A stretch of 6,438 nucleotides of DNA, from the NCBI GenBank assembly GCA_014377155.1, contig JACMQD010000381.1:1-6438 (forward strand), written 5' to 3'. Under the pieces are notes generated by a model. That model saw only the letters and a list, made by a program, of their open reading frames with translations, was not told where the DNA came from and did not search any database. The position numbers and the translations under genes were made by a program. Shown piece after piece: positions 1-5,756 of the stretch. This stretch comes from Herminiimonas sp. (GTDB lineage Bacteria; Pseudomonadota; Gammaproteobacteria; Burkholderiales; Burkholderiaceae). Numbering within the stretch: position 1 is the stretch's first letter; each line of letters starts with the position of its first letter.

Positions 1-529
1 CCGCGACACCCGTGATTGCTTTTGCGGCGAGGCTGGCGGCAAATGACGACGCACCGGAACCGAGTGCAGTCAAAGCAAATGCGAGCGCCTTCTTCCTCCC
101 TAGCATGTGTTCGCTGCTTGCCTTATTGCCATAATAAAAAAACTTGTCCAGGAACGCATGGGAAACCGATGCGGTGGTGGCACACATGACGACCTCTGCC
201 GCTAGTTCCAAGGAGACTGCAACCGCAGACTGTCGCGCGTCGATGTGGTCGCTGCCCTGCAAAATCGTGGTGGCGATCGTCTCCGTGGCAAGATGCATGG
301 CGGCAACCGGCACAGCGCAGGCCATGCCGCCTTGCAAAGTGGCCAGCAATTTTCTCGAAAACGCCACATCACGCGCACGCACTTTCATTGGCGGGCTGGC
401 GACAGTTCCGGCAACATCAAGTCCTGAGACCGGACCACCCCGCAACGGCGCCGCGTCAGATCCTGACGGAATCGAATCGATCGACGTCGGTGTGTTTGCA
501 GCGGTCTGTGCCAGCGGAAGTGGCATCAT
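1..529 (-). CDS. Candidate HrpL-regulated type III secreted protein, 5' part only
   Basis: A minus-strand frame is open from the stop at 562-560 to the left edge; 176 residues are visible from the ATG at 529 and the C terminus lies outside the window. I chose 529 because a GAAGGA Shine-Dalgarno sits 8 nt upstream; ATGs at 535 (2 nt from it) and 526 are in frame. Residues 1-50 are Ser/Thr/Pro/Ala/Gly-rich, start MMPLPLAQT, and the first acidic residue is D18. This fits the known N-terminal pattern of Pseudomonas syringae type III substrates. Next come Ala-rich hydrophobic stretches at about 61-90, 101-127 and 148-176, separated by charged or polar turns (FFYYGNK at 130-136, RKK at 145-147), suggesting a helical, perhaps membrane-inserting, domain. 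A perfect hrp box lies 49 nt upstream. I do not recognise the family. Effector or translocator is inference; an unrelated membrane protein is the alternative. Confidence 0.72.
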   Translation of the reverse strand, partial: MMPLPLAQTAANTPTSIDSIPSGSDAAPLRGGPVSGLDVAGTVASPPMKVRARDVAFSRKLLATLQGGMACAVPVAAMHLATETIATTILQGSDHIDARQSAVAVSLELAAEVVMCATTASVSHAFLDKFFYYGNKASSEHMLGRKKALAFALTALGSGASSFAASLAAKAITGVA

Positions 530-537
530 CGGCATGT

Positions 538-543
538 TCCTTC
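538..543 (-). promoter_or_regulatory. Shine-Dalgarno deciding the start of the left-edge gene
   Basis: The minus strand reads GAAGGA here. It is 8 nt from the ATG at 529, 2 nt from the ATG at 535 and 11 nt from the ATG at 526, so 529 is the best-spaced start. Confidence 0.6.
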
Positions 544-560
544 GGTAGCCTTCCAAAAAT

Positions 561-573
561 CACGAGTGTCGTG
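561..573 (-). other. Short hairpin at the 5' end of the hrp transcript, possible weak terminator
   Basis: The minus strand reads CACGA-CAC-TCGTG, a perfect 5-bp stem with a 3-nt loop, followed by ATTTTTGG. The form resembles a weak intrinsic terminator for panB-operon read-through. However, it lies just downstream of the hrp box, at or next to the predicted transcription start, so it could instead be a 5' stabilising stem-loop of the hrp transcript. The stem is short, so either role is uncertain. Confidence 0.3.
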
Positions 574-577
574 TTGA

Positions 578-606
578 TGGGTGGCATCTCCCGGCGAACA
601 GGTTCC
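578..606 (-). promoter_or_regulatory. hrp box (HrpL ECF-sigma promoter)
   Basis: On the minus strand GGAACC (606-601) is followed by exactly 16 nt and then CCACCCA (584-578). This matches GGAACC-N15/16-CCACNNA, the published consensus for promoters of the ECF sigma factor HrpL, which drives type III secretion genes in hrp group I bacteria. The predicted transcription start falls a few bases past 578, leaving a leader of roughly 40 nt before the Shine-Dalgarno and ATG at 529. It points at the partial gene on the left and lies 3' of the panB stop. Three other GGAACC occurrences that I checked on the plus strand (56, 3802, 5930) have no CCAC at the right spacing. Confidence 0.8.
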
Positions 607-679
607 TTTTCAGCGCGTGGCCTTCGCTACTGCATGCCGCAAGGCTTGCAGGCGTCGTGCGGCCTGTGCAGCGGCGATA

Positions 680-1513
680 TCAGAAGCAGTGTTCCGCAGC
701 CGGAAACGTCCGCTCCTTGACTGCCTTGATGTAGGCCTGAATTGCGCCGTCGATGCTGGTCTGCCCCTCCATGAAATTTTTCACGAAGCGCGCCTTGCGA
801 CCCGGGAAAACGCCGAGGATGTCATGCATCACCAGCACCTGTCCCGAACAATCCGGCCCGGCACCGATGCCGATAGTGGGAATCGCCAATAGGTCAGTGA
901 CTTCCTTGCCCAGCGCCGCCGGAATCGCTTCGAGCACCAGCAGCGCCGCACCGGCCGCCTGCAATAACAGCGCGTCGGCTTTCAGCAGATCGGCGCTCTG
1001 GACGGTTTTGCCCTGCACTTTGTAACCGCCTAACTGATGCACCGATTGCGGCGTCAGTCCCAGATGTGCGCACACCGGCACCGAGCGTTCGTTCAGAAAG
1101 CGGACGGTGTCGGCCAGCCATGCGCCGCCCTCCAGCTTGACCATTTGCGCACCGGCTTGCATCATGAGCACTGCATTGGCAAACGCGGTTTCGGGCGTGG
1201 CATAACTGCCGAACGGCATGTCGGCCACCAGCAGCGCGGTATGGTTGCCCCGTGCCACGCTGGCCGTGTGATACACCACGTCGGCGACCGACACCGGCAG
1301 TGTCGACGCGTGGCCCTGACATACCATCCCCAGCGAATCGCCCACCAGCAGGACTTCGACGCCGCAGCGATCCATCATCGACGCGAAACTGGCGTCGTAA
1401 CAGGTCAGCATCGTGATTTTTTCACCGGCGGCGCGCAACGCGCCCAGTGCCGGTGCGGTGACGGCCTTGGTACGACCTTGCGCACCGCTTGCTTCTTGCA
1501 GATAGCCTGCCAT
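680..1513 (-). CDS. panB: 3-methyl-2-oxobutanoate hydroxymethyltransferase
   Basis: PanB transfers a hydroxymethyl group from 5,10-methylene-tetrahydrofolate to 2-oxoisovalerate, giving ketopantoate, the first committed step to pantothenate and CoA in the cytoplasm. The 277-residue protein (family about 265-280) aligns along its length with my memory of E. coli PanB: VGDSLGM at 57-63 with metal ligand D59, D98 in ADMPF, K126 and E128 in [15 protein letters not shown] at 150-158, catalytic E195, and a C-terminal KNFMEG motif. The frame stays open upstream to an ATG at 1594, but the start at 1513 fits the family and has a strong GGGGAG Shine-Dalgarno 9 nt before it. It begins 4 nt after the kinase stop and is the last gene of the cluster. 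panC is not next to it. Confidence 0.97.
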   Translation of the reverse strand: MAGYLQEASGAQGRTKAVTAPALGALRAAGEKITMLTCYDASFASMMDRCGVEVLLVGDSLGMVCQGHASTLPVSVADVVYHTASVARGNHTALLVADMPFGSYATPETAFANAVLMMQAGAQMVKLEGGAWLADTVRFLNERSVPVCAHLGLTPQSVHQLGGYKVQGKTVQSADLLKADALLLQAAGAALLVLEAIPAALGKEVTDLLAIPTIGIGAGPDCSGQVLVMHDILGVFPGRKARFVKNFMEGQTSIDGAIQAYIKAVKERTFPAAEHCF

Positions 1514-1517
1514 ATCG

Positions 1518-2159
1518 TTATTCTCCCCGACTGAAAAATTCCCGCTTGCCGCGCATGTTCTTGACATGCGTGAGCAACAGGTCGAAATCTTCATCCCGTT
1601 CCACCGGGTTGAAATGTTCGGTATTGATGATCAGCAGCGGCGCCGCATCGTAATGATAAAAGAAGCGGCTGTAGCTTTCGCACAGGCGAATCAGATACGG
1701 TTCCGAGATGCCGTTTTCCATCGACACGCCACGCTTGCGGACGCGGTCGACCAGCGTCTCCGGCTGCGCCTGCAAGTAGATCACCAGGTCCGGCACACGC
1801 GTCTGCGGACGCAGGTTGTCGTACATCTGCTGGTACAGGTTCAGCTCATCGTCGGCCAGCGTCAGCCGCGCGAACATCGGGTCCTTGTCCAGCAGGTAGT
1901 CCGAGATCACGCGCGTGTTGAACAGGTCGGTCTGCGCCAGTTCGCGCAGCTGGTTCACGCGCTGGAACAAAAAGAACATCTGTGTCGGCAGCGCATACCG
2001 CGCCGAGTCCCGATAGAACTTTTCAAGAAAAGGGTTTTCTTCCGGCAGCTCCAGCAGCGTATGCGCCTCGAAGGCGACCGCGAGCTTGCGGGCCAGAGAG
2101 GTTTTGCCGACGCCGATGGGTCCTTCGACAACGATGTATTGGTATTGGTCGAAATTCAT
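1518..2159 (-). CDS. Deoxynucleoside kinase family protein
   Basis: This 213-residue P-loop kinase resembles the deoxynucleoside kinase family (dNK/dGK/dCK type), which phosphorylates deoxynucleosides with ATP or another NTP in dNTP salvage. The P-loop is GPIGVGKTS at 13-21. [13 protein letters not shown] at 37-49 holds the acidic and aromatic residues that usually face the nucleoside. SDYLLDKDP at 86-94 is at the position of the family's catalytic/DRS region. DRVRKRG at 138-144 is the Arg-rich lid. The base specificity cannot be read from the sequence. The gene sits 30 nt after folK and 4 nt before panB. In betaproteobacteria a kinase of this type commonly accompanies panB and folK (recalled, not searched). 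No strong Shine-Dalgarno is seen; AAAAGA lies a few bases upstream. Confidence 0.9.
   Translation of the reverse strand: MNFDQYQYIVVEGPIGVGKTSLARKLAVAFEAHTLLELPEENPFLEKFYRDSARYALPTQMFFLFQRVNQLRELAQTDLFNTRVISDYLLDKDPMFARLTLADDELNLYQQMYDNLRPQTRVPDLVIYLQAQPETLVDRVRKRGVSMENGISEPYLIRLCESYSRFFYHYDAAPLLIINTEHFNPVERDEDFDLLLTHVKNMRGKREFFSRGE
1523..1528 (-). promoter_or_regulatory. panB Shine-Dalgarno inside the upstream kinase gene
   Basis: GGGGAG on the minus strand lies 9 nt before the ATG at 1513 and within the last codons of the deoxynucleoside kinase. It fixes the panB start and suggests coupling of the two genes. Confidence 0.65.
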
Positions 2160-2189
2160 AGTCTTTTAAGGTGAGCACGCCGAAAAAAA

Positions 2190-2681
2190 TTACCCGTCCT
2201 GCAGTTTTTCAATCATCTGTCCGGCTACCCCCGGCACGAATTCATGCGCAGCCCCGTGACCGGGAATCATCACGAACGGATCGAGCTGCAATAGCGGAAT
2301 CAGCGCGAAGGCGCGCTGCGTCAGGCGCGGATGCGGCACCGTCAGCGTCGCCGTTGCGATCGCCCCGCTACCATACAACAGAATGTCCAAGTCCAGCGTG
2401 CGCGGCGCATTGACGTAAGGCCGTTCGCGTCCGCAGGCCAGTTCGATCGCTTGTAATTGTTCCAGCAATGCCTGCGCTGCCAAACCGGTTTGCAGGCACG
2501 CCACGGCGTTGATGTAGTCGTCGCCACCGGCATCGACCGGCGCAGTCCGAAACAGGCTCGAGCGCGCGTGCAGACGGCTGTCGGGCAAGTGCTCCAGCAA
2601 CGTCAGCGTCCGCAATACCTGCGCGCGCGCGTCGCCCAGGTTGGCGCCGATGCCGATATAGGCTGCGACCCGTGCCGCCAT
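2190..2681 (-). CDS. folK: 6-hydroxymethyl-7,8-dihydropterin pyrophosphokinase (HPPK)
   Basis: FolK moves pyrophosphate from ATP to 6-hydroxymethyl-dihydropterin, preparing it for condensation with p-aminobenzoate in folate synthesis. The 163-residue protein has the typical HPPK length and motifs: YIGIGANLGD at 8-17, SSLFRTAPV at 41-49, then RTLDLDILLYG at 94-104, where D97 and D99 correspond to the two magnesium-binding Asp of the family, and VPHPRL at 115-120. Its ATG shares one base (2681) with the pcnB TAA stop in a TAATG arrangement, so translation probably reinitiates from pcnB. The product feeds tetrahydrofolate, whose methylene form is the cosubstrate of PanB, two genes downstream. 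Confidence 0.96.
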   Translation of the reverse strand: MAARVAAYIGIGANLGDARAQVLRTLTLLEHLPDSRLHARSSLFRTAPVDAGGDDYINAVACLQTGLAAQALLEQLQAIELACGRERPYVNAPRTLDLDILLYGSGAIATATLTVPHPRLTQRAFALIPLLQLDPFVMIPGHGAAHEFVPGVAGQMIEKLQDG

Positions 2682-4093
2682 TATTCGCCGCTCTCGCCCG
2701 ATGAGGATGAGGAGGCGGGTGCACGTCCGCGACCGCCACGCCGGCGCGGACGTTTTTTCGCAGGCTCAGGCGCGAAGGTGTCGAGCAGACTGGCCGGACC
2801 GTCATTGTTCGGACGCGCACTGCCGGACTTCGATTTGCGCGCTAGCAGTGCTTCGCGTCCGCTACTGTCGGCTTCGATGAATTCGGTCCACCAGTCGCCC
2901 AGCTCGCTGTCGATTTCGCCCGAGGCGCAGCGCAGCAGCATGAAGTCGTAGCCGGCGCGCCAGCGCACATGTTCCAGCAGCTTGTAGGGCGTCTTGCCGA
3001 TGCGGCGCTCGAAGCGCGGCTGCATGGCCCAGATGTCGCGCATGTCGGAGGCGATCTTGCGTTGCAACGCCAGCTTGTCGGTCTGCGTGTTGAGCACGTC
3101 GTCGGCGGCCAGATGCAGCGCGGGAATCGCATATTCGCCGGCGGCCTGGTACGCGGTCCATTTTTCCAGAACCTGATGCCACAGCAGGGAGGCGAACAGA
3201 AAGCCCGGCGACACCGGCTTGCCCTGCAACACCCGTTCGTCGGTGCTGGCCAGTGCCAGCCGCACGAATTTTTCGCCGAGCGGCTGCTCCATCACGACAT
3301 CCAGCAGCGGCAGTAAACCGTGATGCAAGCCCTGCTTGCGCAGCTGCTGCAGACAGGCCAGCGCATGACCGCTCATCAGCAGCTTGAGCATTTCATCGAA
3401 TACCCGCGCCGCCGGTACGTTATTGATCAAAGGTGCCATCACCGCAATCGGCGCGCTGGTGGCCGGATCGATCGAAAAATTCAGCTTGGCCGCAAACCGC
3501 ACGACGCGCAGCAGCCGCACCGGGTCTTCGCGATAGCGCGCTTCCGGTACGCCGATGATACGCAGCGTTTTGTTGCGCATGTCCTTCATGCCGCCGTGGT
3601 AATCCAGCACCGTTTGCGTGGCCGGATCGTAATACATCGCATTGATGGTGAAGTCGCGACGGATCGCGTCTTCGTGCTGTTCGCCGAATACATTGTCACG
3701 CAATACGCGCCCGTGTTCGTCCTTGGGCGAGCCATCGGTCGACGGTCCGCGAAAGGTGGTGACCTCCAGCAAATCCTGGCCGAACATCACATGCACGATC
3801 TGGAACCGCCGCCCGATCAAAAAGGCCCGGCGGAACAGCCGCTTGACTTGTTCCGGCGTGGCGTTGGTGGCGATGTCGAAATCCTTGGGCTTGACAGCCA
3901 GCAGCAGGTCGCGCACCGCGCCACCGACGATGAAGGCCTTGAACCCGGCTTCCTGCAGCGTGTGCGTGACCCGTATCGCATTGGCCGACACCAGCGCCGG
4001 ATCGATGCCATGGTCTTTCGGGCCGAGTACCTCGGGCTGGGTCGGATCGAGGTCTTTCTTGCCAAGCATACGGCGGATGAACTTTTTAATCAT
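2681..4093 (-). CDS. pcnB: Poly(A) polymerase I
   Basis: PcnB adds 3' poly(A) tails to RNA and so promotes its decay. The 470-residue protein is a class II nucleotidyltransferase: GGAVRD at 57-62, catalytic DFD of KDFDIAT with D71 and D73, RRDFTINAMYY at 145-155, and RYREDPVRLLRVVRFAAKL at 186-204. LIGRRFQIVHV at 92-102 fits the signature reported to separate bacterial poly(A) polymerases from CCA-adding enzymes, so I prefer PcnB over a tRNA CCA transferase. From about residue 417 the tail is low complexity: basic and Pro/Arg/Gly-rich (PAKKRPRRRGGRGRAP), then a Ser run and an acidic end, probably disordered and RNA-binding. The start overlaps the HAD gene's end by 8 nt (ATGATTAA), indicating translational coupling. 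Confidence 0.95.
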   Translation of the reverse strand: MIKKFIRRMLGKKDLDPTQPEVLGPKDHGIDPALVSANAIRVTHTLQEAGFKAFIVGGAVRDLLLAVKPKDFDIATNATPEQVKRLFRRAFLIGRRFQIVHVMFGQDLLEVTTFRGPSTDGSPKDEHGRVLRDNVFGEQHEDAIRRDFTINAMYYDPATQTVLDYHGGMKDMRNKTLRIIGVPEARYREDPVRLLRVVRFAAKLNFSIDPATSAPIAVMAPLINNVPAARVFDEMLKLLMSGHALACLQQLRKQGLHHGLLPLLDVVMEQPLGEKFVRLALASTDERVLQGKPVSPGFLFASLLWHQVLEKWTAYQAAGEYAIPALHLAADDVLNTQTDKLALQRKIASDMRDIWAMQPRFERRIGKTPYKLLEHVRWRAGYDFMLLRCASGEIDSELGDWWTEFIEADSSGREALLARKSKSGSARPNNDGPASLLDTFAPEPAKKRPRRRGGRGRAPASSSSSGESGE

Positions 4094-4757
4094 GGAACAG
4101 TTTCAGAATGGGCCAGCCATGCGTGGCCGCATGCGCAGCGAGTGTGGCGTTCGGGTTGGTAGCGACCGGATGGGTCACCACGGAAAGCAGCGGAATGTCG
4201 TTATGCGAGTCGCTGTAAAAGTAAGACTTGTCGTAATGCTGCAGGGTCCGGTCCATCGTCGCCAGCCACGCATCGGTGTGCGTGATCTTGCCGGCGCCGG
4301 CAGTCGGCACCCCGACCAGTTTGCCGGTGAACGTACCGTCCGCCGCCATTTCCGGCTCGGCGGCCAGCAAGTGCGTCACGCCCAGCGCGCGTGCGATCGG
4401 TGCCGTGACGAAGCGGTTGGTGGCGGTGACGATACAGACCAGGTCGCCGTCGTCGTGATGTCGCTTGAGCAGGTCGGTCGCAGTCGGCAGGATCGCCGGA
4501 TGGATCACTTCGTCCATGAACTGCCCATGCAGCTGATCGAGTTTTTCACGCGAAAAACTCGCCAGCGTGCCGAGCGCGAACGCGAGATATTCGCGTTGGT
4601 CCAGCGTGCCGGCCTTGTACTGCTCAAAGAATTCGCCGTTGCGCCGCTGGAATGCCGCCGCATCGACGGCGCCGATGCGCGCCAGGAACTGGCCCCATTC
4701 ATAATCGGAATCGATCGGCAACAGCGTATGGTCGAGGTCGAACAGGGCAAGATTCAT
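4086..4757 (-). CDS. HAD-IB family phosphatase (SerB/CicA-like hydrolase)
   Basis: This 223-residue protein is a haloacid-dehalogenase-type hydrolase of subfamily IB, related to phosphoserine phosphatase. Motif I is FDLDHTLL at 6-13 with nucleophile D7 and acid/base D9. Motif II is VTATN at 110-114 with T111 or T113. K157 in GAGKI is the likely motif III lysine. Motif IV is YSDSHNDIPLL at 181-191 with D183 and D187. An alpha-helical cap lies between motifs I and II. The substrate is unknown; a small phosphomonoester is the family expectation. The frame extends upstream to an ATG at 4832 inside hda, but MNLALFDLDHT at 4757 is the natural family N terminus. No good Shine-Dalgarno is visible. 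The 55 nt behind hda are the largest gap in the cluster. Confidence 0.9.
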   Translation of the reverse strand: MNLALFDLDHTLLPIDSDYEWGQFLARIGAVDAAAFQRRNGEFFEQYKAGTLDQREYLAFALGTLASFSREKLDQLHGQFMDEVIHPAILPTATDLLKRHHDDGDLVCIVTATNRFVTAPIARALGVTHLLAAEPEMAADGTFTGKLVGVPTAGAGKITHTDAWLATMDRTLQHYDKSYFYSDSHNDIPLLSVVTHPVATNPNATLAAHAATHGWPILKLFHD

Positions 4758-4812
4758 AATGTCGTCGTCAAATAGTGAAGCGGGGCCGACGAACCGGCAC
4801 GTACGCGATCGA

Positions 4813-5493
4813 TCAAGCTTCGTCTCCTTCAAGGTTGAGCAGGCTGCGCAGCAAGGCCAGTGTAATCGGCCGTTGGGTTTCGAGGGAATACCGATCGAGC
4901 GCAGTGAGCATGGCCGACAGCGAGCGCATGTCGCGCTTGAAATGGGTGATCAGATAGGGTAACACGCCGGCCGATACCATCAATCCGCGCGCCTGGGCTG
5001 CATGCGCCAGTGCCGCGATCTTTTCATCGTCGGTGAGGTCGTGCACCTGATAGATCAGGCCCCAGCCGAATCGTGTGCGCAAATCCTCCCGCACTTCGAG
5101 CACCGCCGGCGCGGCCGCACCGGCGGCCACCAGCGACGCACCGTGTTCACGCACCTGGTTGAACAGATTGAAGGCATCGATCTGCGACGCCGGCGGCAAG
5201 CGCTCGCTATCGTCGATCAGGTACAACGTGATGTCCGCTGAAAACGTAAAAGCCGCCGAGCCGGCATCAGCGGCGATCAGGCGCGTTGCCGGGAACGCCG
5301 CCAGCGCTTGCAGCAAGTGCGACTTGCCCGCGCCGGGCGTACCCCACAAATACACGAAGCGCTCGTCGAGCGAGGTGGCCGTGCGTTGTGCCAGCCGCCG
5401 CAGTAACTGGGTCAGCTCGGCGTTGCGGCCGACTTCGAAGGTATCGAGGGTTTGCGGTTCTTCCGCAGCCAGGTCCAGCGGCAACTGCCTCAT
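4813..5493 (-). CDS. hda: DnaA regulatory inactivator Hda
   Basis: Hda binds the DNA-loaded sliding clamp and stimulates ATP hydrolysis by DnaA, turning off replication initiation after firing (RIDA). The 226-residue AAA+ protein starts MRQLPLDL; QLPLDL at 3-8 matches the clamp-binding motif expected at the Hda N terminus and argues for the start at 5493 over the in-frame ATG at 5589, which would bury the motif behind 32 unrelated residues. Walker A is GTPGAGKS at 51-58, Walker B LYLIDD at 90-95, the box VII arginine region DLRTRFGWG at 137-145 (R139/R141), and sensor II RDMRSL at 187-192. There is no DnaA-type DNA-binding domain, which separates it from DnaA. It is the first gene of the minus-strand cluster and divergent from purM. 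Confidence 0.94.
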   Translation of the reverse strand: MRQLPLDLAAEEPQTLDTFEVGRNAELTQLLRRLAQRTATSLDERFVYLWGTPGAGKSHLLQALAAFPATRLIAADAGSAAFTFSADITLYLIDDSERLPPASQIDAFNLFNQVREHGASLVAAGAAAPAVLEVREDLRTRFGWGLIYQVHDLTDDEKIAALAHAAQARGLMVSAGVLPYLITHFKRDMRSLSAMLTALDRYSLETQRPITLALLRSLLNLEGDEA

Positions 5494-5616
5494 GCTTGGG
5501 TCTTCACGTCGGGTAGAAAGTCGAGTTGAACAAGGGCGTCGGTTGGGCGGCTGAAAAATTGACAGGAAAAATAAGCGCAAAAGTGGCAACCGACAACGAT
5601 AAATGAAGCTGCTGCG

Positions 5617-5689
5617 TATCGATTTGCTAAAATACGCTTTTGCCGAATTATAGGGTCAGCCGATATCGATTTCGCAAAGTTTTGCCGAA
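5617..5689 (+). repeat. Duplicated composite direct repeat between hda and purM
   Basis: TATCGATTT is followed by TTTTGCCGAA twice in the same order. Copy one spans 5617-5625 and 5638-5647 (12-nt spacer); copy two spans 5664-5672 and 5680-5689 (7-nt spacer). The TTTTGCCGAA halves start 42 nt apart, about four helical turns. They flank the hda -10 candidate, so they could be binding sites of a regulator or the trace of a small tandem duplication. Confidence 0.5.
5647..5652 (-). promoter_or_regulatory. Candidate -10 box of the hda operon
   Basis: The minus strand reads a perfect TATAAT. The best -35 is TTGCGA (5677-5672), 4 of 6 matches at a long 19-nt spacing. Transcription would start near 5640, giving a leader of about 150 nt before the hda ATG. 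The box touches the first of two direct repeats. Confidence 0.4.
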
Positions 5690-5723
5690 AATCCGATCTT
5701 TGGCTCTCAATTTGGCCTCAACT

Positions 5724-5732
5724 TGCTATTTT
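5724..5732 (+). promoter_or_regulatory. Candidate extended -10 box of purM
   Basis: TGCTATTTT fits an extended -10 (TGnTATnnT) and would start transcription near 5739, leaving a leader of about 18 nt. No good -35 is present at 16-18 nt. An alternative is TTGCTA (5624-5629) with AATTAT (5646-5651) at 16-nt spacing, which would overlap the hda -10. Confidence 0.3.
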
Positions 5733-5756
5733 AACGCCTCCGACGCCAATTACATC

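Larger units (their letters stand above)
5494..5756. other. Divergent hda-purM intergenic region
   Basis: These 263 nt separate the divergent hda and purM starts. The purM-proximal half is AT-richer than its surroundings and holds the promoter candidates and direct repeats listed separately. I found no DnaA box close to TTATNCACA, no tRNA and no convincing small gene. The frame upstream of hda reaches back to 5589 but encodes no recognisable sequence. Confidence 0.7.

Noticed and set aside
144..548. Plus-strand open frame of 134 codons
   Set aside because: It lies antisense to the hrp-box gene, has no recognisable domain and no promoter or Shine-Dalgarno that I can see; the minus-strand frame has a far better start context.
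456..587. Minus-strand 43-codon frame starting MPPINTTLVIF
   Set aside because: Its ATG lies inside the hrp box, upstream of the expected transcription start, and it overlaps the better-supported gene in another frame.
1514..1594. Longer panB start at 1594
   Set aside because: It would extend into the kinase gene; the start at 1513 has a strong Shine-Dalgarno and fits the family length.
2160..2192. T-run after the folK stop as an intrinsic terminator
   Set aside because: Seven T follow the stop on the minus strand, but no GC-rich hairpin precedes them, and the kinase gene begins 30 nt later.
3320..4775. Long plus-strand frames of 280 and 377 codons
   Set aside because: They are antisense to pcnB and the HAD gene, whose family motifs run through the whole region; long antisense frames are common in GC-rich coding DNA.
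5494..5589. Longer hda start at 5589
   Set aside because: It would add 32 unrelated residues before the clamp-binding motif QLPLDL, which normally lies at the extreme N terminus.
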